The notes under the pieces: model-generated | What the model saw: the letters and a program-made list of their open reading frames with translations, nothing else | What the model was told of the DNA's origin: nothing | Database searches by the model: none | In this document: piece by piece, positions 1-7,559 of the stretch | How positions within the stretch are numbered: the first letter of the stretch is position 1 | How the letters are laid out: every line of letters starts with the position of its first letter | Translations under genes and position numbers: made by a program | Source: Lysinibacillus sp. KCTC 33748 | GTDB taxonomy: Bacteria > Bacillota > Bacilli > Bacillales_A > Planococcaceae | Assembly (NCBI RefSeq): GCF_002237755.1 | Contig: NZ_MWSJ01000034.1 | Span: forward strand, 1-45,320 | Reading direction: 5' to 3' | DNA: 45,320 bases

Positions 1-36
1 AGCTTCTAATTTCACTTTTTCTTTAAATTTAACCAT
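1..36 (-). CDS. 5' end of a possible minus-strand gene, cut by the window edge
   Basis: Reading the minus strand from an ATG at 36-34 gives MVKFKEKVKLEA before the window ends. A GGAGGTG ribosome binding site lies about 10 nt upstream of this ATG (complement of 48-54). Only 12 codons are visible, so the product cannot be named. The Shine-Dalgarno sits inside the hairpin at 42-91, which is odd for an active gene. It may be chance. Confidence 0.25.
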   Translation of the reverse strand, partial: MVKFKEKVKLEA

Positions 37-41
37 ACAAA

Positions 42-91
42 AACTGCACCTCCAATTGTTAGATTGAGTGTCTAATAATTGGGGAGCAGTT
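42..91. terminator. Strong hairpin ahead of the lysis cassette, possible minus-strand terminator
   Basis: The arms 42-63 and 71-91 pair almost completely, with a 7-nt loop, two G-U pairs and one small internal mismatch. On the minus strand the stem is followed by TTTTTG, as in an intrinsic terminator. On the plus strand there is no T run. It could end a minus-strand transcript, or fold the leader of the minus-strand ORF that starts at 36. Confidence 0.4.
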
Positions 92-137
92 CATTATCTG
101 TGGAGGGCTTTTATTATGCAGAAAAGGAAGGTGTCAG

Positions 138-548
138 ATGAAAACAGACACATTATATACATCGTTTATTGGCGGTGCAATGGCATGGATAGGATACCTT
201 ATCGGAGGTATTGACCACTTAATTAAAGCGTTAGTTATATTCATGACTATCGATTATGCACTAGGATTTATGGTTAGTTTAGTTTTCAAGAAAACTGAAA
301 GTAAAAAGATGTTTAAGGGCTTAATCAAAAAGACGGCTATGGTATTTATGGTCATTGCAGCAGTACAACTCGATTCAGCAACAGCGAGTGGGAATTTTAA
401 TGCAATGATCTTGTTCTTAATCGGGATGGAAGGTATAAGTATGATTGAAAATCTAGGAAAGTTGGGCATTAAAGTACCTAAATTCTTAGTAAATGCTTTT
501 ACACAATTACAAATGGATAACGATGATAGAAAGGGTGATAAACAATGA
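138..548 (+). CDS. Phage holin (toxin-secretion/phage-lysis holin family)
   Basis: A 136-aa membrane protein that should form the inner-membrane lesion releasing the endolysin at the end of a phage lytic cycle. Hydrophobic segments lie at about residues 10-27, 29-50, 67-80 and 86-105. A short charged stretch with KKTESKK separates the second and third, and the tail is hydrophilic (DNDDRKGDKQ). Size and layout match the phage_holin_4/TcdE-like family. The ATG has a good GGAAGGTG site upstream. The stop overlaps the amidase start by 4 nt (ATGA), so the pair is translationally coupled, the usual holin-endolysin arrangement. No phage structural genes follow, so this is the end of a prophage late region or a leftover lysis cassette. 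Confidence 0.88.
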   Translation: MKTDTLYTSFIGGAMAWIGYLIGGIDHLIKALVIFMTIDYALGFMVSLVFKKTESKKMFKGLIKKTAMVFMVIAAVQLDSATASGNFNAMILFLIGMEGISMIENLGKLGIKVPKFLVNAFTQLQMDNDDRKGDKQ

Positions 549-1261
549 CTTATGCTATCGAAAAACGCTTAATGTCAGGATTGCCAAACTATGCTTTGAC
601 AGCTGCTAAATACGTCATTGCCCATGAATCAGGGAATCCAAACAATTGTGGTCCAAACGCTTTAGAAAATGAAATAGCATACATGAACCGCAATAAAGCC
701 AATGCATTTACATCTCACTGGGTAGGCTGTGGCGGTAAAATTGTACAAGTTGCGCCAGTTAATCGTGTGCAATATGGTTGTGGCCCGAAAGGTAAACCAC
801 TTAGCTATGCACAAGTAGAGTTGGCTCGTACAAATGATATGGAGCAATTTAAGAAGGATTACGCTGCTTATATTTGGGTGTTACGTGAACTTGCTAATGA
901 GGCTGGAATACCTGTTGTACTCGATGGCAGTGGTGACGGTATAAAATCACACCGTTGGATTACGGACAATTTAAAAGGTACAATACATAGAGATCCATTT
1001 TCGTATCTGCAGAGTATGGGGATTTCAGAGGAACAATTCAAATTAGACATTAAAAACGGCTTAGATAAACCAACGGAGAAGGATGATGAAAAAATGCAAT
1101 TCACAAACGCGACAACAAAAGCTGCAGTACGTGATTATATTAAACAAGCAGTAGATAAAAAGCTTATTGATAAAATGTGGTTAGATAAATTTGATAATGG
1201 AACTATGACAAATGGTGATTATGAAGGTTTAAAACTTATCATTGCACAGCGTAGTAACTAA
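545..1261 (+). CDS. Phage endolysin, N-acetylmuramoyl-L-alanine amidase
   Basis: A 238-aa predicted zinc amidase that cuts the bond between muramic acid and the stem peptide of peptidoglycan. The N-terminal two thirds is an Amidase_2 (T7 lysozyme-like) domain. Candidate zinc or catalytic residues are H27 in the AHES motif and H148/D150 in IHRDP, the HxDP signature common in Bacillus phage amidases. H58 and H136 are further conserved-looking histidines. The last 55 residues form a charged helical C-terminal domain that probably binds the wall. There is no signal peptide, as expected for a holin-dependent endolysin. It overlaps the holin by 4 nt and is followed directly by a hairpin terminator. 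Confidence 0.9.
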   Translation: MTYAIEKRLMSGLPNYALTAAKYVIAHESGNPNNCGPNALENEIAYMNRNKANAFTSHWVGCGGKIVQVAPVNRVQYGCGPKGKPLSYAQVELARTNDMEQFKKDYAAYIWVLRELANEAGIPVVLDGSGDGIKSHRWITDNLKGTIHRDPFSYLQSMGISEEQFKLDIKNGLDKPTEKDDEKMQFTNATTKAAVRDYIKQAVDKKLIDKMWLDKFDNGTMTNGDYEGLKLIIAQRSN

Positions 1262-1269
1262 AATGTAAA

Positions 1270-1300
1270 GACCAAGATAGCTCAAATTGCCGTCTTGGTC
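1270..1300 (+). terminator. Terminator after the endolysin gene
   Basis: GACCAAGA (1270-1277) pairs perfectly with TCTTGGTC (1293-1300) across a 15-nt loop. It begins 9 nt after the amidase stop. The following tract is only moderately T-rich. Confidence 0.6.
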
Positions 1301-1309
1301 AATGTTCAT

Positions 1310-1561
1310 TTATAAGTATGGCAATAATGAAAATAAAACAAAAAACACTAGCAGAATACATGCGAATATAAAAATTTTAGTGATAAATGGATCTGAAGTA
1401 AATGGATCTGAATCATTTTTATTTTGTACTTGTTTTTTTAGATATTCCTCGCACTCTTCTTCCTTAATCGTATTACAATATTCACATATTTCAATCTCAG
1501 CCCCATCTCTATGTACTTTCTTAAATGGATTTATGGCTAAACAATTAGAGAAATTACTCAA
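1310..1561 (-). CDS. Small protein with CxxC motif and C-terminal membrane anchor
   Basis: An 83-aa ORF with a TTG start. A GAGGAG ribosome binding site lies 7 nt upstream, which is the main reason to accept it. The middle carries CEYC and a later EEC, plausible zinc ligands. The last 25 residues are strongly hydrophobic (IFIFACILLVFFVLF) and would form one membrane helix with the N-terminus in the cytoplasm. A run of acidic residues follows the CxxC. I do not recognise a family. It points opposite to the lysis genes and converges on their terminator, so it is probably a separately expressed prophage or moron gene. Confidence 0.55.
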   Translation of the reverse strand: MSNFSNCLAINPFKKVHRDGAEIEICEYCNTIKEEECEEYLKKQVQNKNDSDPFTSDPFITKIFIFACILLVFFVLFSLLPYL

Positions 1562-1699
1562 TTATATTCTCCTCACTAACCTTATCTACTAATTACCATT
1601 TTAGGAAATTTAGCATAAATTGTATATATAAAATTAGGCAATAGTAACGGAAATCACGCTATTTAAATTTTATTCCTGTAATTTTCACCTGCCAAAAAG

Positions 1700-1736
1700 C
1701 AAACATTCGTTCTGAAATGATACAAACGAATGTTCT
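1700..1736 (+). promoter_or_regulatory. Two LexA/DinR-like SOS boxes in tandem
   Basis: CAAACATTCGTTCT (1700-1713) and CAAACGAATGTTCT (1723-1736) resemble the Bacillus SOS box CGAACRNRYGTTYC. By eye the first matches 11 of 14 positions and the second 12 of 14. Their centres are 23 bp apart, about two helical turns. The two boxes are also inverted copies of each other. They lie just upstream of the gene at 1757, so that gene is likely repressed by LexA and induced by DNA damage. Confidence 0.6.
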
Positions 1737-1756
1737 TGTGTAGGGAGTGGAGTTGT

Positions 1757-2059
1757 ATGTTGAATCCTGAACAACGGCGACTATTTCATAAATTTTTGAT
1801 TCTTGATATGGCTGTCCAATCATTGCAACGTGATTACTCTGTAATTGAAAATTTGAAAATGAGTAAAGTTTATTTACCAATCCTCGATAAGTTATTAAAA
1901 GACATAACCCAAGATTATTACAATAAGAAGAGGTTGTTGGCAAAAGAGAAAATAAGGTTAGAGAAAATAAGGTTATTTAAAGTAGAAAAGATAGATGAGT
2001 ATTTTAGTGATGTGCATGTAGCAACGGCGGGGAATGATGTGGTTTCTACGATATGCTAA
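1757..2059 (+). CDS. Small helical protein, putative SOS-controlled gene
   Basis: About 100 aa from the ATG at 1757, which I prefer over the in-frame ATG at 1730 because a GGGAGTGGAG ribosome binding site precedes it and the earlier start lies inside the second LexA-like box. The protein is highly charged and probably all helical. A lysine/arginine/glutamate-rich stretch at about residues 56-80 (KKRLLAKEKIRLEKIRLFKV) looks like a coiled coil. It has no membrane segment or signal peptide. I cannot assign a function. A relation to the small YhjD/YolD-type proteins found with SOS genes in Bacillus is only a guess from size and regulation. A bidirectional terminator follows. Confidence 0.65.
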   Translation: MLNPEQRRLFHKFLILDMAVQSLQRDYSVIENLKMSKVYLPILDKLLKDITQDYYNKKRLLAKEKIRLEKIRLFKVEKIDEYFSDVHVATAGNDVVSTIC

Positions 2060-2111
2060 TATGGCACTAAAAACGCAGGTTGAAAATTTATTATTAAGTC
2101 ACCAAAATAAA

Positions 2112-2151
2112 GACCAGGCGCTCAATTGAAAGTGAGTACCTGGTCATTTTT
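2112..2151. terminator. Bidirectional terminator between convergent genes
   Basis: GACCAGG (2112-2118) pairs with CCTGGTC (2139-2145), with inner CTCA/TGAG pairing. A T run follows on the plus strand and TTTATTTT on the minus strand. It serves the gene ending at 2059 and the minus-strand gene ending at 2155. Confidence 0.85.
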
Positions 2152-2154
2152 TGT

Positions 2155-3198
2155 TTAGTATTCTCTTACTTCGAATGAGGCGATTTTATCATGTACGATA
2201 TATTCCGTTACTTTTTTATAAGGGGATATTGTTTTAGAAAATTTGAATGTTGATGTATCTTGTGCACTTTCAAACCATTTCAAATAGTCATCTAGTACTT
2301 TATTTGTAACGTCATACTCTTTTGTTATACCATTTACTAATGTAATGCTTAAAATAGCATTTGAAGATCCATTGCTTGGTTTTTTAACAATTACTGCGCT
2401 AGTAGCTGCGATATCTGTGTTTTCTATCTTTGCTGTAATGATTGCTTCTCCTTCACGAATGGCATTAACATTTCCATTCTGATCTACAGTAGCAATTGAT
2501 TCATCGCTAGATGTCCATATTACTTTTGCAGTATCAGGAGTTACAGTTGCTATTAATTTATCTTGGCTACCTTCTAGAAGTTCTAATACATTTCTATTTA
2601 ATGAGATTGATTCAGGTTTTGGTGATGTTGAAATTTTTTCCATCATTTGTAGTTCAGATATTGCTGTATTTACGGCATGATATGTGCTATTAGTAAGTGT
2701 AATGTTAACCCTGTACTTGTTATAATAACTAGAATTTTCAAAGGTGAAGCTTTGTTTTGGATTCTTTCTCCAATCGTCTACTGTAACGTTGCTATGAGAA
2801 TCTAATACTATCCAATTTGAACCGTCCCACGCCTCAAATGTCCATGTATTTGGAAAAAGTTCTGGAAAACTTCCTTGATTATTCATTACATATTTACTAA
2901 TTGCTTTTGGACTTGAGAATTCATATGCTAACCACCCTGTTTTTTCAGGCGTTCCCCAAGCATAGTTGGCGCCACCACTATCATAGTAGTCAATGCCATC
3001 AAAGGCTTTCCAGCTTGGTGTTTCAACGTGGTTACTTGAAGAGGATGCTTTACCAAACTCTGATTCATTTGAAGTCATTTTAGGTATTAAATTTTCTGAA
3101 TAGCCATCTTCAGCATGTGCATTTTCAACGTTATAGCTGATTAGTACTAGTAGTGATAATGCTAGATAAATAAAACTATTTTTAAATATCTTACTCAC
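2155..3198 (-). CDS. Secreted protein with discoidin (F5/8 type C) and BIG2 domains
   Basis: A 347-aa exported protein of unknown role, probably binding sugars or surfaces. Residues 1-29 are a signal peptide, with a positively charged start, a hydrophobic core and likely cleavage after AHA. Residues 40-187 look like a galactose-binding/discoidin fold (PSWKAFDG near 61; later FEAWDGSNW). Residues 195-272 are a bacterial Ig-like BIG2 domain, seen in the VIWTSSDESIATVDQNG stretch. The last 70 residues are unassigned. There is no LPXTG motif or other anchor, so it is probably released or loosely wall-associated. The start is GTG with a perfect AAAGGAGG site 8 nt upstream. It may be a lysogenic-conversion or accessory surface gene. 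Confidence 0.8.
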   Translation of the reverse strand: MSKIFKNSFIYLALSLLVLISYNVENAHAEDGYSENLIPKMTSNESEFGKASSSSNHVETPSWKAFDGIDYYDSGGANYAWGTPEKTGWLAYEFSSPKAISKYVMNNQGSFPELFPNTWTFEAWDGSNWIVLDSHSNVTVDDWRKNPKQSFTFENSSYYNKYRVNITLTNSTYHAVNTAISELQMMEKISTSPKPESISLNRNVLELLEGSQDKLIATVTPDTAKVIWTSSDESIATVDQNGNVNAIREGEAIITAKIENTDIAATSAVIVKKPSNGSSNAILSITLVNGITKEYDVTNKVLDDYLKWFESAQDTSTFKFSKTISPYKKVTEYIVHDKIASFEVREY

Positions 3199-3319
3199 TT
3201 ATGTATCCTCCTTTAAAGTATTTATAGGAAATTTCTTTAAATAACCTTTAAAGACAACTCTAACCAATACGAGGCTTATTTACCATAATAAAAATCGTTT
3301 ATTTTTAATAATAAAAAGC

Positions 3320-3333
3320 CACTCATTTGAGTG
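3320..3333 (-). terminator. Terminator downstream of the Ltp-type gene remnant
   Basis: CACTCA (3320-3325) pairs with TGAGTG (3328-3333). Read on the minus strand it is followed by GGCTTTTTATTATT. It lies 45 nt past the minus-strand stop at 3378. Confidence 0.65.
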
Positions 3334-3377
3334 ACCTTCGATGTGCCTTCCACAATCATTTATGTTGATGATATTAC

Positions 3378-3764
3378 TTATTTTAAATTATCAATCGCGT
3401 ATTGAGCTTCTTCAGGAGTAAATTTTTCACCGTATTCAGAAGTTAATTGTTGGTAAATAGCTGAATCCGACATACTCATTTTTTCAGCGTATATTTGAGC
3501 TTTTTTCAATGCATTACCTTTCCAATCGAATACAATATTATCTACAGCATATTGAGCAGCTTCTGCTGGGAATTTCTCTCCATGTTCAGAAGTTAATTGA
3601 TTATAAATACCAGCCTTTGACATGGACATAGATTTCGCATATACTTCTGCTTTTTTTAATGCCGATTTATATTCTCTAGGAATGCTTTCTTCTTTCGCCT
3701 TCGCTTCCGCTATTGCTTTTGCTTCTGCCTCAGCATCCCACTCCGTGATGGGTGGTCTTAATTG
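3378..3764 (-). pseudogene. 5'-truncated Ltp-family (host cell surface-exposed) lipoprotein gene
   Basis: The minus frame is open from about 3764 to the stop at 3378 with no usable start at its upstream end. It reads through an Ala/Glu/Lys-rich linker (WDAEAEAKAIAEAKAKEES) into two tandem repeats of about 48 aa, each with the pattern ALKKA.IYA..MSMS...IY.QLTSE.GEKF..E.AQYA.DN. These repeats are the PF07553 type of Ltp-like lipoproteins. Phage-encoded members such as Ltp of TP-J34 block superinfecting DNA injection. The signal peptide and lipobox cysteine are missing, and an in-frame stop lies just upstream. An ATG at 3629 could give an 83-aa cytoplasmic fragment, but no good ribosome binding site is evident. 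I read it as a decayed superinfection-exclusion or surface lipoprotein gene. Confidence 0.7.
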
Positions 3765-3827
3765 TGTTTGTAATTATCTGTGATACAAAGTACACAAAGG
3801 ATATCCAGTGCCCTATGACTGTCTGGG

Positions 3828-3950
3828 ATGATAACAGATATAATAGAAGGAAATACATTTTTCAGAACTTGTACTTTCGTGACAGGTGCATCAGGCTCTG
3901 GTAAGTCAACATCCTTGTATTCTCTAATCATATTTAGAATGGAAGGTTAA
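3828..3950 (+). pseudogene. Stray copy of the comGA P-loop segment in a 40-codon frame
   Basis: Bases 3882-3930 match 4831-4879 inside comGA at about 45 of 49 positions by eye. An ATG at 3828 opens a frame reading MITDIIEGNTFFRTCTF, then TGASGSGKSTSLYSLI, then a stop at 3950. The Walker A motif is therefore intact although the rest of an ATPase is absent. No ribosome binding site is seen. It is most simply the scar of a local duplication or of a lost second pilus-type ATPase gene. Confidence 0.6.
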
Positions 3951-4389
3951 AATTAAAGGGCAGGCATTAGAATTGGATGTGTCTTCTCGAACCTATAATT
4001 ACTTTAAGTTGCTATTTAATAAATAAGAGATTTTATTAGGTGATATGAAGAATTAAAAGGCCGCCATATTATTTCGGTAGCCTCTTTCATTTTATAGAAA
4101 ACTAATCGTGTTGGTAATCGTCTTAAAGGATGTTTTGATGTGTTTGGATTGATGAATATAAGGTAGTAATTAGAAAATTATTGACTTAGTATATATATTA
4201 CTGAACGAATCGTTTATGGAAATTAGCAAGCTATCCACATTTTCATCGCAAAAAAACATGTTTGATAGGAAATTTTATACCAAATTTTTAATTTAAGAAA
4301 AGAGCTTTTCTTCCGGCAAGTTCCTATCTATACTAGGACATAACGAATAGAGCGGTCATATTCGAATAAACCAGAAGAGGGGTGCGAAT
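3951..4389 (+). other. Non-coding or decayed DNA upstream of comGA
   Basis: A short open stretch at about 3928-4026 reads SYLEWKVKIKGQALELDV and continues to a stop, with no start codon, and looks like a gene scrap. A hairpin follows at 4056-4096. From 4150 to 4330 the DNA is very AT-rich. AAAA-N5-TTTG at 4252-4264 and AAAA-N4-TTTT at 4299-4310 are only weakly like the AT-boxes bound by ComK, the competence activator expected to control comG. TATACT near 4330 could be a -10 element. None of this is firm. Confidence 0.35.
4056..4096 (+). terminator. Hairpin terminator in front of the com operon
   Basis: An AAAGGC...GCCTCTTT stem with an inner CC/GG pair is followed by CATTTT. It would shield comG from read-through from the decayed region upstream. 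Confidence 0.5.
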
Positions 4390-5409
4390 ATGCAAAATTT
4401 TGAAACGGTTGTTGAACGAAAATGTGAGCAACTTTTACTAAAAGCCTATCATTTCGGTGCATCAGATTTACTTTTAGTTCCGGAAAGTGAGCGGTATCGT
4501 ATTTATTTTCGCAAATATGATAAGCTACTCCAAGCAGGTGAGTTACCAAATAATCTTGCGGAACGAATGATTTCCTTTTATAAATTTTCAGCGGCATTAG
4601 ATATTAGCGAGCGGCGAAAACCCCAAAGCGGCTCTTTCCAAAAAGCTATGGAACAAGATCAATATGCCTTTCGTGTCTCGACACTTCCCTCCGTATTTTT
4701 AAAAGAAAGCCTAATTATCCGTCTACTTCTACAAAATCATGCATTCCCACTTACTTCCTTATCTTATTCCGAATATGCAGCAAACATGTTGATGGAACTA
4801 GTGAAACATCAACAGGGACTTTTATGTTTCACAGGTGCGACAGGCTCTGGTAAATCAACATCCTTGTATTCTCTAATCCATTACTGTTCGACAGAACTAA
4901 ATCGTCATGTCATTTCTTTAGAAGACCCTGTAGAAAATAATCAAGCTAATCTTTTACAGATTCAAGTAAACGAACGAGCTGGCGTTACATATGCTACAGG
5001 CTTAAAGGCTATTTTACGCCACTCACCCGACGTTATTATGATTGGTGAAATACGTGATAAAGAGACTGCAAAAATCGCAATCGAAGCTTCTTTAACAGGT
5101 CATTTAGTAGTCTCAACCATTCATGCTAAGGATTCGGTAAACTGCCTTTATCGATTTTTGGACTTGGGTGTATCAATAGAAGAACTTCGCCAAACTGTGG
5201 TAGGTATAGTCGCTCAAACACTTTTCCAATCACCTATAATACAGGAAGAACGTCGTGCATTGTTTGAAATATTAAGCGATGTTCAACTTCAAATGGCCAT
5301 TAAAGCAATTATGCAAAAAACTAGCTATGAATTGCCACATGAGTTAACACTTGCAGGTCAAAAAGAAATGATAGAGAGTCATCACTATGCGAATACGAAC
5401 GTTTATTGA
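4390..5409 (+). CDS. comGA: Competence pseudopilus assembly ATPase ComGA
   Basis: A 339-aa cytoplasmic GspE/PilB-type hexameric ATPase that powers assembly of the ComGC pseudopilus for DNA uptake. Walker A is GATGSGKST at 149-157. The Asp box and Walker B region include LEDP (about 177-180) and DVIMIGEIRD (214-223). A conserved TGHLVVSTIHA follows. The tetracysteine zinc site found in larger GspE proteins is absent, as usual for ComGA. The start has an AGAAGAGGGGTG site just upstream. It overlaps comGB by 23 nt and opens a seven-gene operon whose order matches Bacillus comG. Confidence 0.96.
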   Translation: MQNFETVVERKCEQLLLKAYHFGASDLLLVPESERYRIYFRKYDKLLQAGELPNNLAERMISFYKFSAALDISERRKPQSGSFQKAMEQDQYAFRVSTLPSVFLKESLIIRLLLQNHAFPLTSLSYSEYAANMLMELVKHQQGLLCFTGATGSGKSTSLYSLIHYCSTELNRHVISLEDPVENNQANLLQIQVNERAGVTYATGLKAILRHSPDVIMIGEIRDKETAKIAIEASLTGHLVVSTIHAKDSVNCLYRFLDLGVSIEELRQTVVGIVAQTLFQSPIIQEERRALFEILSDVQLQMAIKAIMQKTSYELPHELTLAGQKEMIESHHYANTNVY

Positions 5410-6460
5410 AAGAATTCAATTGGCTTACAATAAGGCAACAAAATGGCGCGTAAGGGAGCAAGCTCATTTTTTTAGTCGGTTAAGTGTGTTAATGCAGGAA
5501 GGTTATTTATTCCCGCAGGCTATTTCTATTTTATTACCTCATCATATTGAAGCACATGAAGACATGCAAAAGCTAATCAATGAAAAGCTGAGACAAGGAG
5601 TCGGTGTTTTAGGAGTTTTTGAAGCATTACAACTTCCAAAACAGCATTTAGTAGCCATTACAGTTGCAGAAAACAATGGGCATATGATTGAGACGTTAAA
5701 AGGCGTGGCAAAGCAAATGGCTTTGAGTGAAGCGACGAAGAAAAAATTAATGAAGCTACTCCTATATCCTGTAGTACTTATTTTATTTTTGTTGCTGTTG
5801 TTTTTAGTGTTTCGTACCATATTCTTTCCTAATATCGAAAAAATGGTGACTAGCCGAACTACCGGCACTGAGGAGACAAGCATTGCTTTGTCAAAGGCAT
5901 TATTGCATCTTCCCGATACTTTAATGTTCATAGGCATTGCGGTATTTTGTTGTATTTTCATTTTTTACCTTACTCTCAAACGACGTCCGATTGCTCGCCA
6001 GTTAAATATTATTCTAAAAACTCCTTTGATTCGGATTTATACACGAATGTCTTTGACGAGACAATTTGCTGCTTATTTAGGGAGCCTGCTACAAAGTGGG
6101 TTTTCTTTACAGGCAAGTCTACAAATTTTAGAGGAGCAGCGACTTCAACCGTTTTTACAATATCTAGCGCTATGTATAAAGGATCGCGTTGTTTTGGGTG
6201 ATACGCTAACGCAAGCAGTTAAGTTGATGACAGTTTGGCAGAAGGATTTTACAACATTTGTTGAACATGGAGAACAAAGTGGCTATTTAGGAAAAGAGCT
6301 AGTATTGTACAGCGAGTTAATGACGGAAAAGCAAGAGCAACTATTGCATAAAATCCTTGTGTTCGTGCAGCCCACCTTCTTTATCATTATAGCGATGTGC
6401 ATAGTTGCCGCATATGTAAGTTTATTATTGCCAATATATCACATGATTGAACTAGTATAG
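5387..6460 (+). CDS. comGB: Competence pseudopilus membrane platform protein ComGB
   Basis: A 357-aa GspF/PilC-family inner-membrane protein that couples the ComGA motor to the growing pseudopilus. Two T2SF-type halves are visible. Membrane segments lie at about 122-145 (YPVVLILFLLLLFLVF), 175-195 and near the C-terminus (about 322-350). The start inside comGA, with GAGAG a few bases upstream, indicates translational coupling. Length is normal for the family. Confidence 0.95.
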   Translation: MRIRTFIERIQLAYNKATKWRVREQAHFFSRLSVLMQEGYLFPQAISILLPHHIEAHEDMQKLINEKLRQGVGVLGVFEALQLPKQHLVAITVAENNGHMIETLKGVAKQMALSEATKKKLMKLLLYPVVLILFLLLLFLVFRTIFFPNIEKMVTSRTTGTEETSIALSKALLHLPDTLMFIGIAVFCCIFIFYLTLKRRPIARQLNIILKTPLIRIYTRMSLTRQFAAYLGSLLQSGFSLQASLQILEEQRLQPFLQYLALCIKDRVVLGDTLTQAVKLMTVWQKDFTTFVEHGEQSGYLGKELVLYSELMTEKQEQLLHKILVFVQPTFFIIIAMCIVAAYVSLLLPIYHMIELV

Positions 6461-6470
6461 GAGGTTAATA

Positions 6471-6809
6471 ATGAAACGTATAAAGCAGCAAACAGGTTTT
6501 ACTTTAATTGAAATGTTAATAGTTCTCCTGATTATTTCCATATTAATTTTAATTACAATCCCAAATGTTACGAAACATTTTGCCACCGTCGATGAGAAGG
6601 GGTGCAAAGCGTATGTGAGCATGGTGCAAGGTCAGGTGGAGGCGTATCGAGTAGATTTTATGGATTATCCAACGATTCAAGATTTGGTAGCGAAAGGCTA
6701 TTTAAAGAAGAATGAAACGACCTGCCCTAATAAAGAAGAGATTGTAATCACTAAGGATGGGGAGGTACGATTGGCGAAAACCTCTACCGATACTGGTTCT
6801 GGTAATTGA
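6471..6809 (+). CDS. comGC: Major competence pseudopilin ComGC
   Basis: A 112-aa class III prepilin and main subunit of the transformation pseudopilus. The leader MKRIKQQTG is cut between G9 and F10 by the prepilin peptidase ComC, leaving FTLIEMLIVLL with the conserved Glu5. Two cysteines (C45 and C84) could form the intramolecular disulfide known in ComGC. It has its own AGGAGG site 10 nt after comGB and overlaps comGD by a few bases. Confidence 0.95.
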   Translation: MKRIKQQTGFTLIEMLIVLLIISILILITIPNVTKHFATVDEKGCKAYVSMVQGQVEAYRVDFMDYPTIQDLVAKGYLKKNETTCPNKEEIVITKDGEVRLAKTSTDTGSGN

Positions 6810-7249
6810 TGGATGCTAATAAGAGTGAGCGTGGCTATACATTTGTTGAAATGCTAATTGTATTGTTTATCCTCATGTGTTTGTCAGCAATTGTCGTCAA
6901 ATATTCGTTAAAAGGAGTGGAGACTAGGGAGCTTGAGCAATTTTTTACACAAATTCAATTAGATATTCAATATATACAAACTTATAGTATGCATCAAAGG
7001 GAATATATCTCGATGAAGTTTGAAAGTTCATCAAAGAGATACATTATTAAAAAGGATATTTTTACAGAATTATATGAACGCCCTTTTCCGAAAGGGGTTG
7101 AGTTTATGCCTGCATCGAGTTCAATTTACACGATTATGTACAACTATAATGGAAACGTCATGACGCCAGGGACTGTTTATTTTAAAACGCCTCAAGGTGT
7201 GAAAAAAGTTGTGATTACATTAGGACGAGGGAGATCGAGGATTGAATGA
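6809..7249 (+). CDS. comGD: Minor competence pseudopilin ComGD
   Basis: A prepilin of about 146 aa. The leader MDANKSERG precedes YTFVEMLIVLFIL, with Glu5 in place. Start choice is between ATG at 6809, preferred here, and an in-frame TTG one codon earlier. Both overlap the comGC stop. It is expected to join ComGE, ComGF and ComGG in the tip or priming complex of the pseudopilus. The body is beta-rich and otherwise divergent, as is usual for minor pseudopilins. Confidence 0.9.
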   Translation: MDANKSERGYTFVEMLIVLFILMCLSAIVVKYSLKGVETRELEQFFTQIQLDIQYIQTYSMHQREYISMKFESSSKRYIIKKDIFTELYERPFPKGVEFMPASSSIYTIMYNYNGNVMTPGTVYFKTPQGVKKVVITLGRGRSRIE

Positions 7250-7559
7250 ATCTGGTTATTCATTTGTGGAAACGATATTATCAGTAGTCATTGTTATGTT
7301 AGTATGCACGACATTAATACCAATTAGCTATACGATGAAAACGACTCTTTATAACAAGAAGTTGGAGGTGTTCGCAGCTGAAACGGCCTATGAAGGCTTA
7401 AAGCATTACCGCAATCTACAACAAACAGAAGGCACTAAAACCATTGATAATATAGAATTTCAGTGGTTTATGAATGGACAAGGGGTATGCGTAAGTTTTC
7501 AAAATACGCGGGAATTACGTAAAAAATGTATACAACTGACAGGTGAAGTTGATGAATGA
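7242..7559 (+). CDS. comGE: Minor competence pseudopilin ComGE
   Basis: A 105-aa protein with a very short leader (MNESG) before YSFVETILSVVIVMLV, the class III prepilin pattern with Glu5. The start is TTG at 7242, overlapping comGD, with GAGGGAG upstream. The assignment to ComGE rests on operon position and size, since this family is poorly conserved. Confidence 0.85.
   Translation: MNESGYSFVETILSVVIVMLVCTTLIPISYTMKTTLYNKKLEVFAAETAYEGLKHYRNLQQTEGTKTIDNIEFQWFMNGQGVCVSFQNTRELRKKCIQLTGEVDE

Noticed and set aside
1659..1943. Minus-strand 94-aa ORF opposite the SOS-box gene
   Set aside because: It lies across the LexA-like boxes and the better-supported plus-strand gene and shows no ribosome binding site or recognisable domain.
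4252..4310. ComK boxes before comGA
   Set aside because: The AAAA/TTTT words are imperfect and wrongly spaced, and such words are common by chance in DNA this AT-rich. Mentioned only as a weak possibility.
5542..5961. 139-aa minus-strand ORF inside comGB
   Set aside because: It is the antisense shadow of a well-conserved membrane protein gene; its composition reflects the complement of hydrophobic codons.
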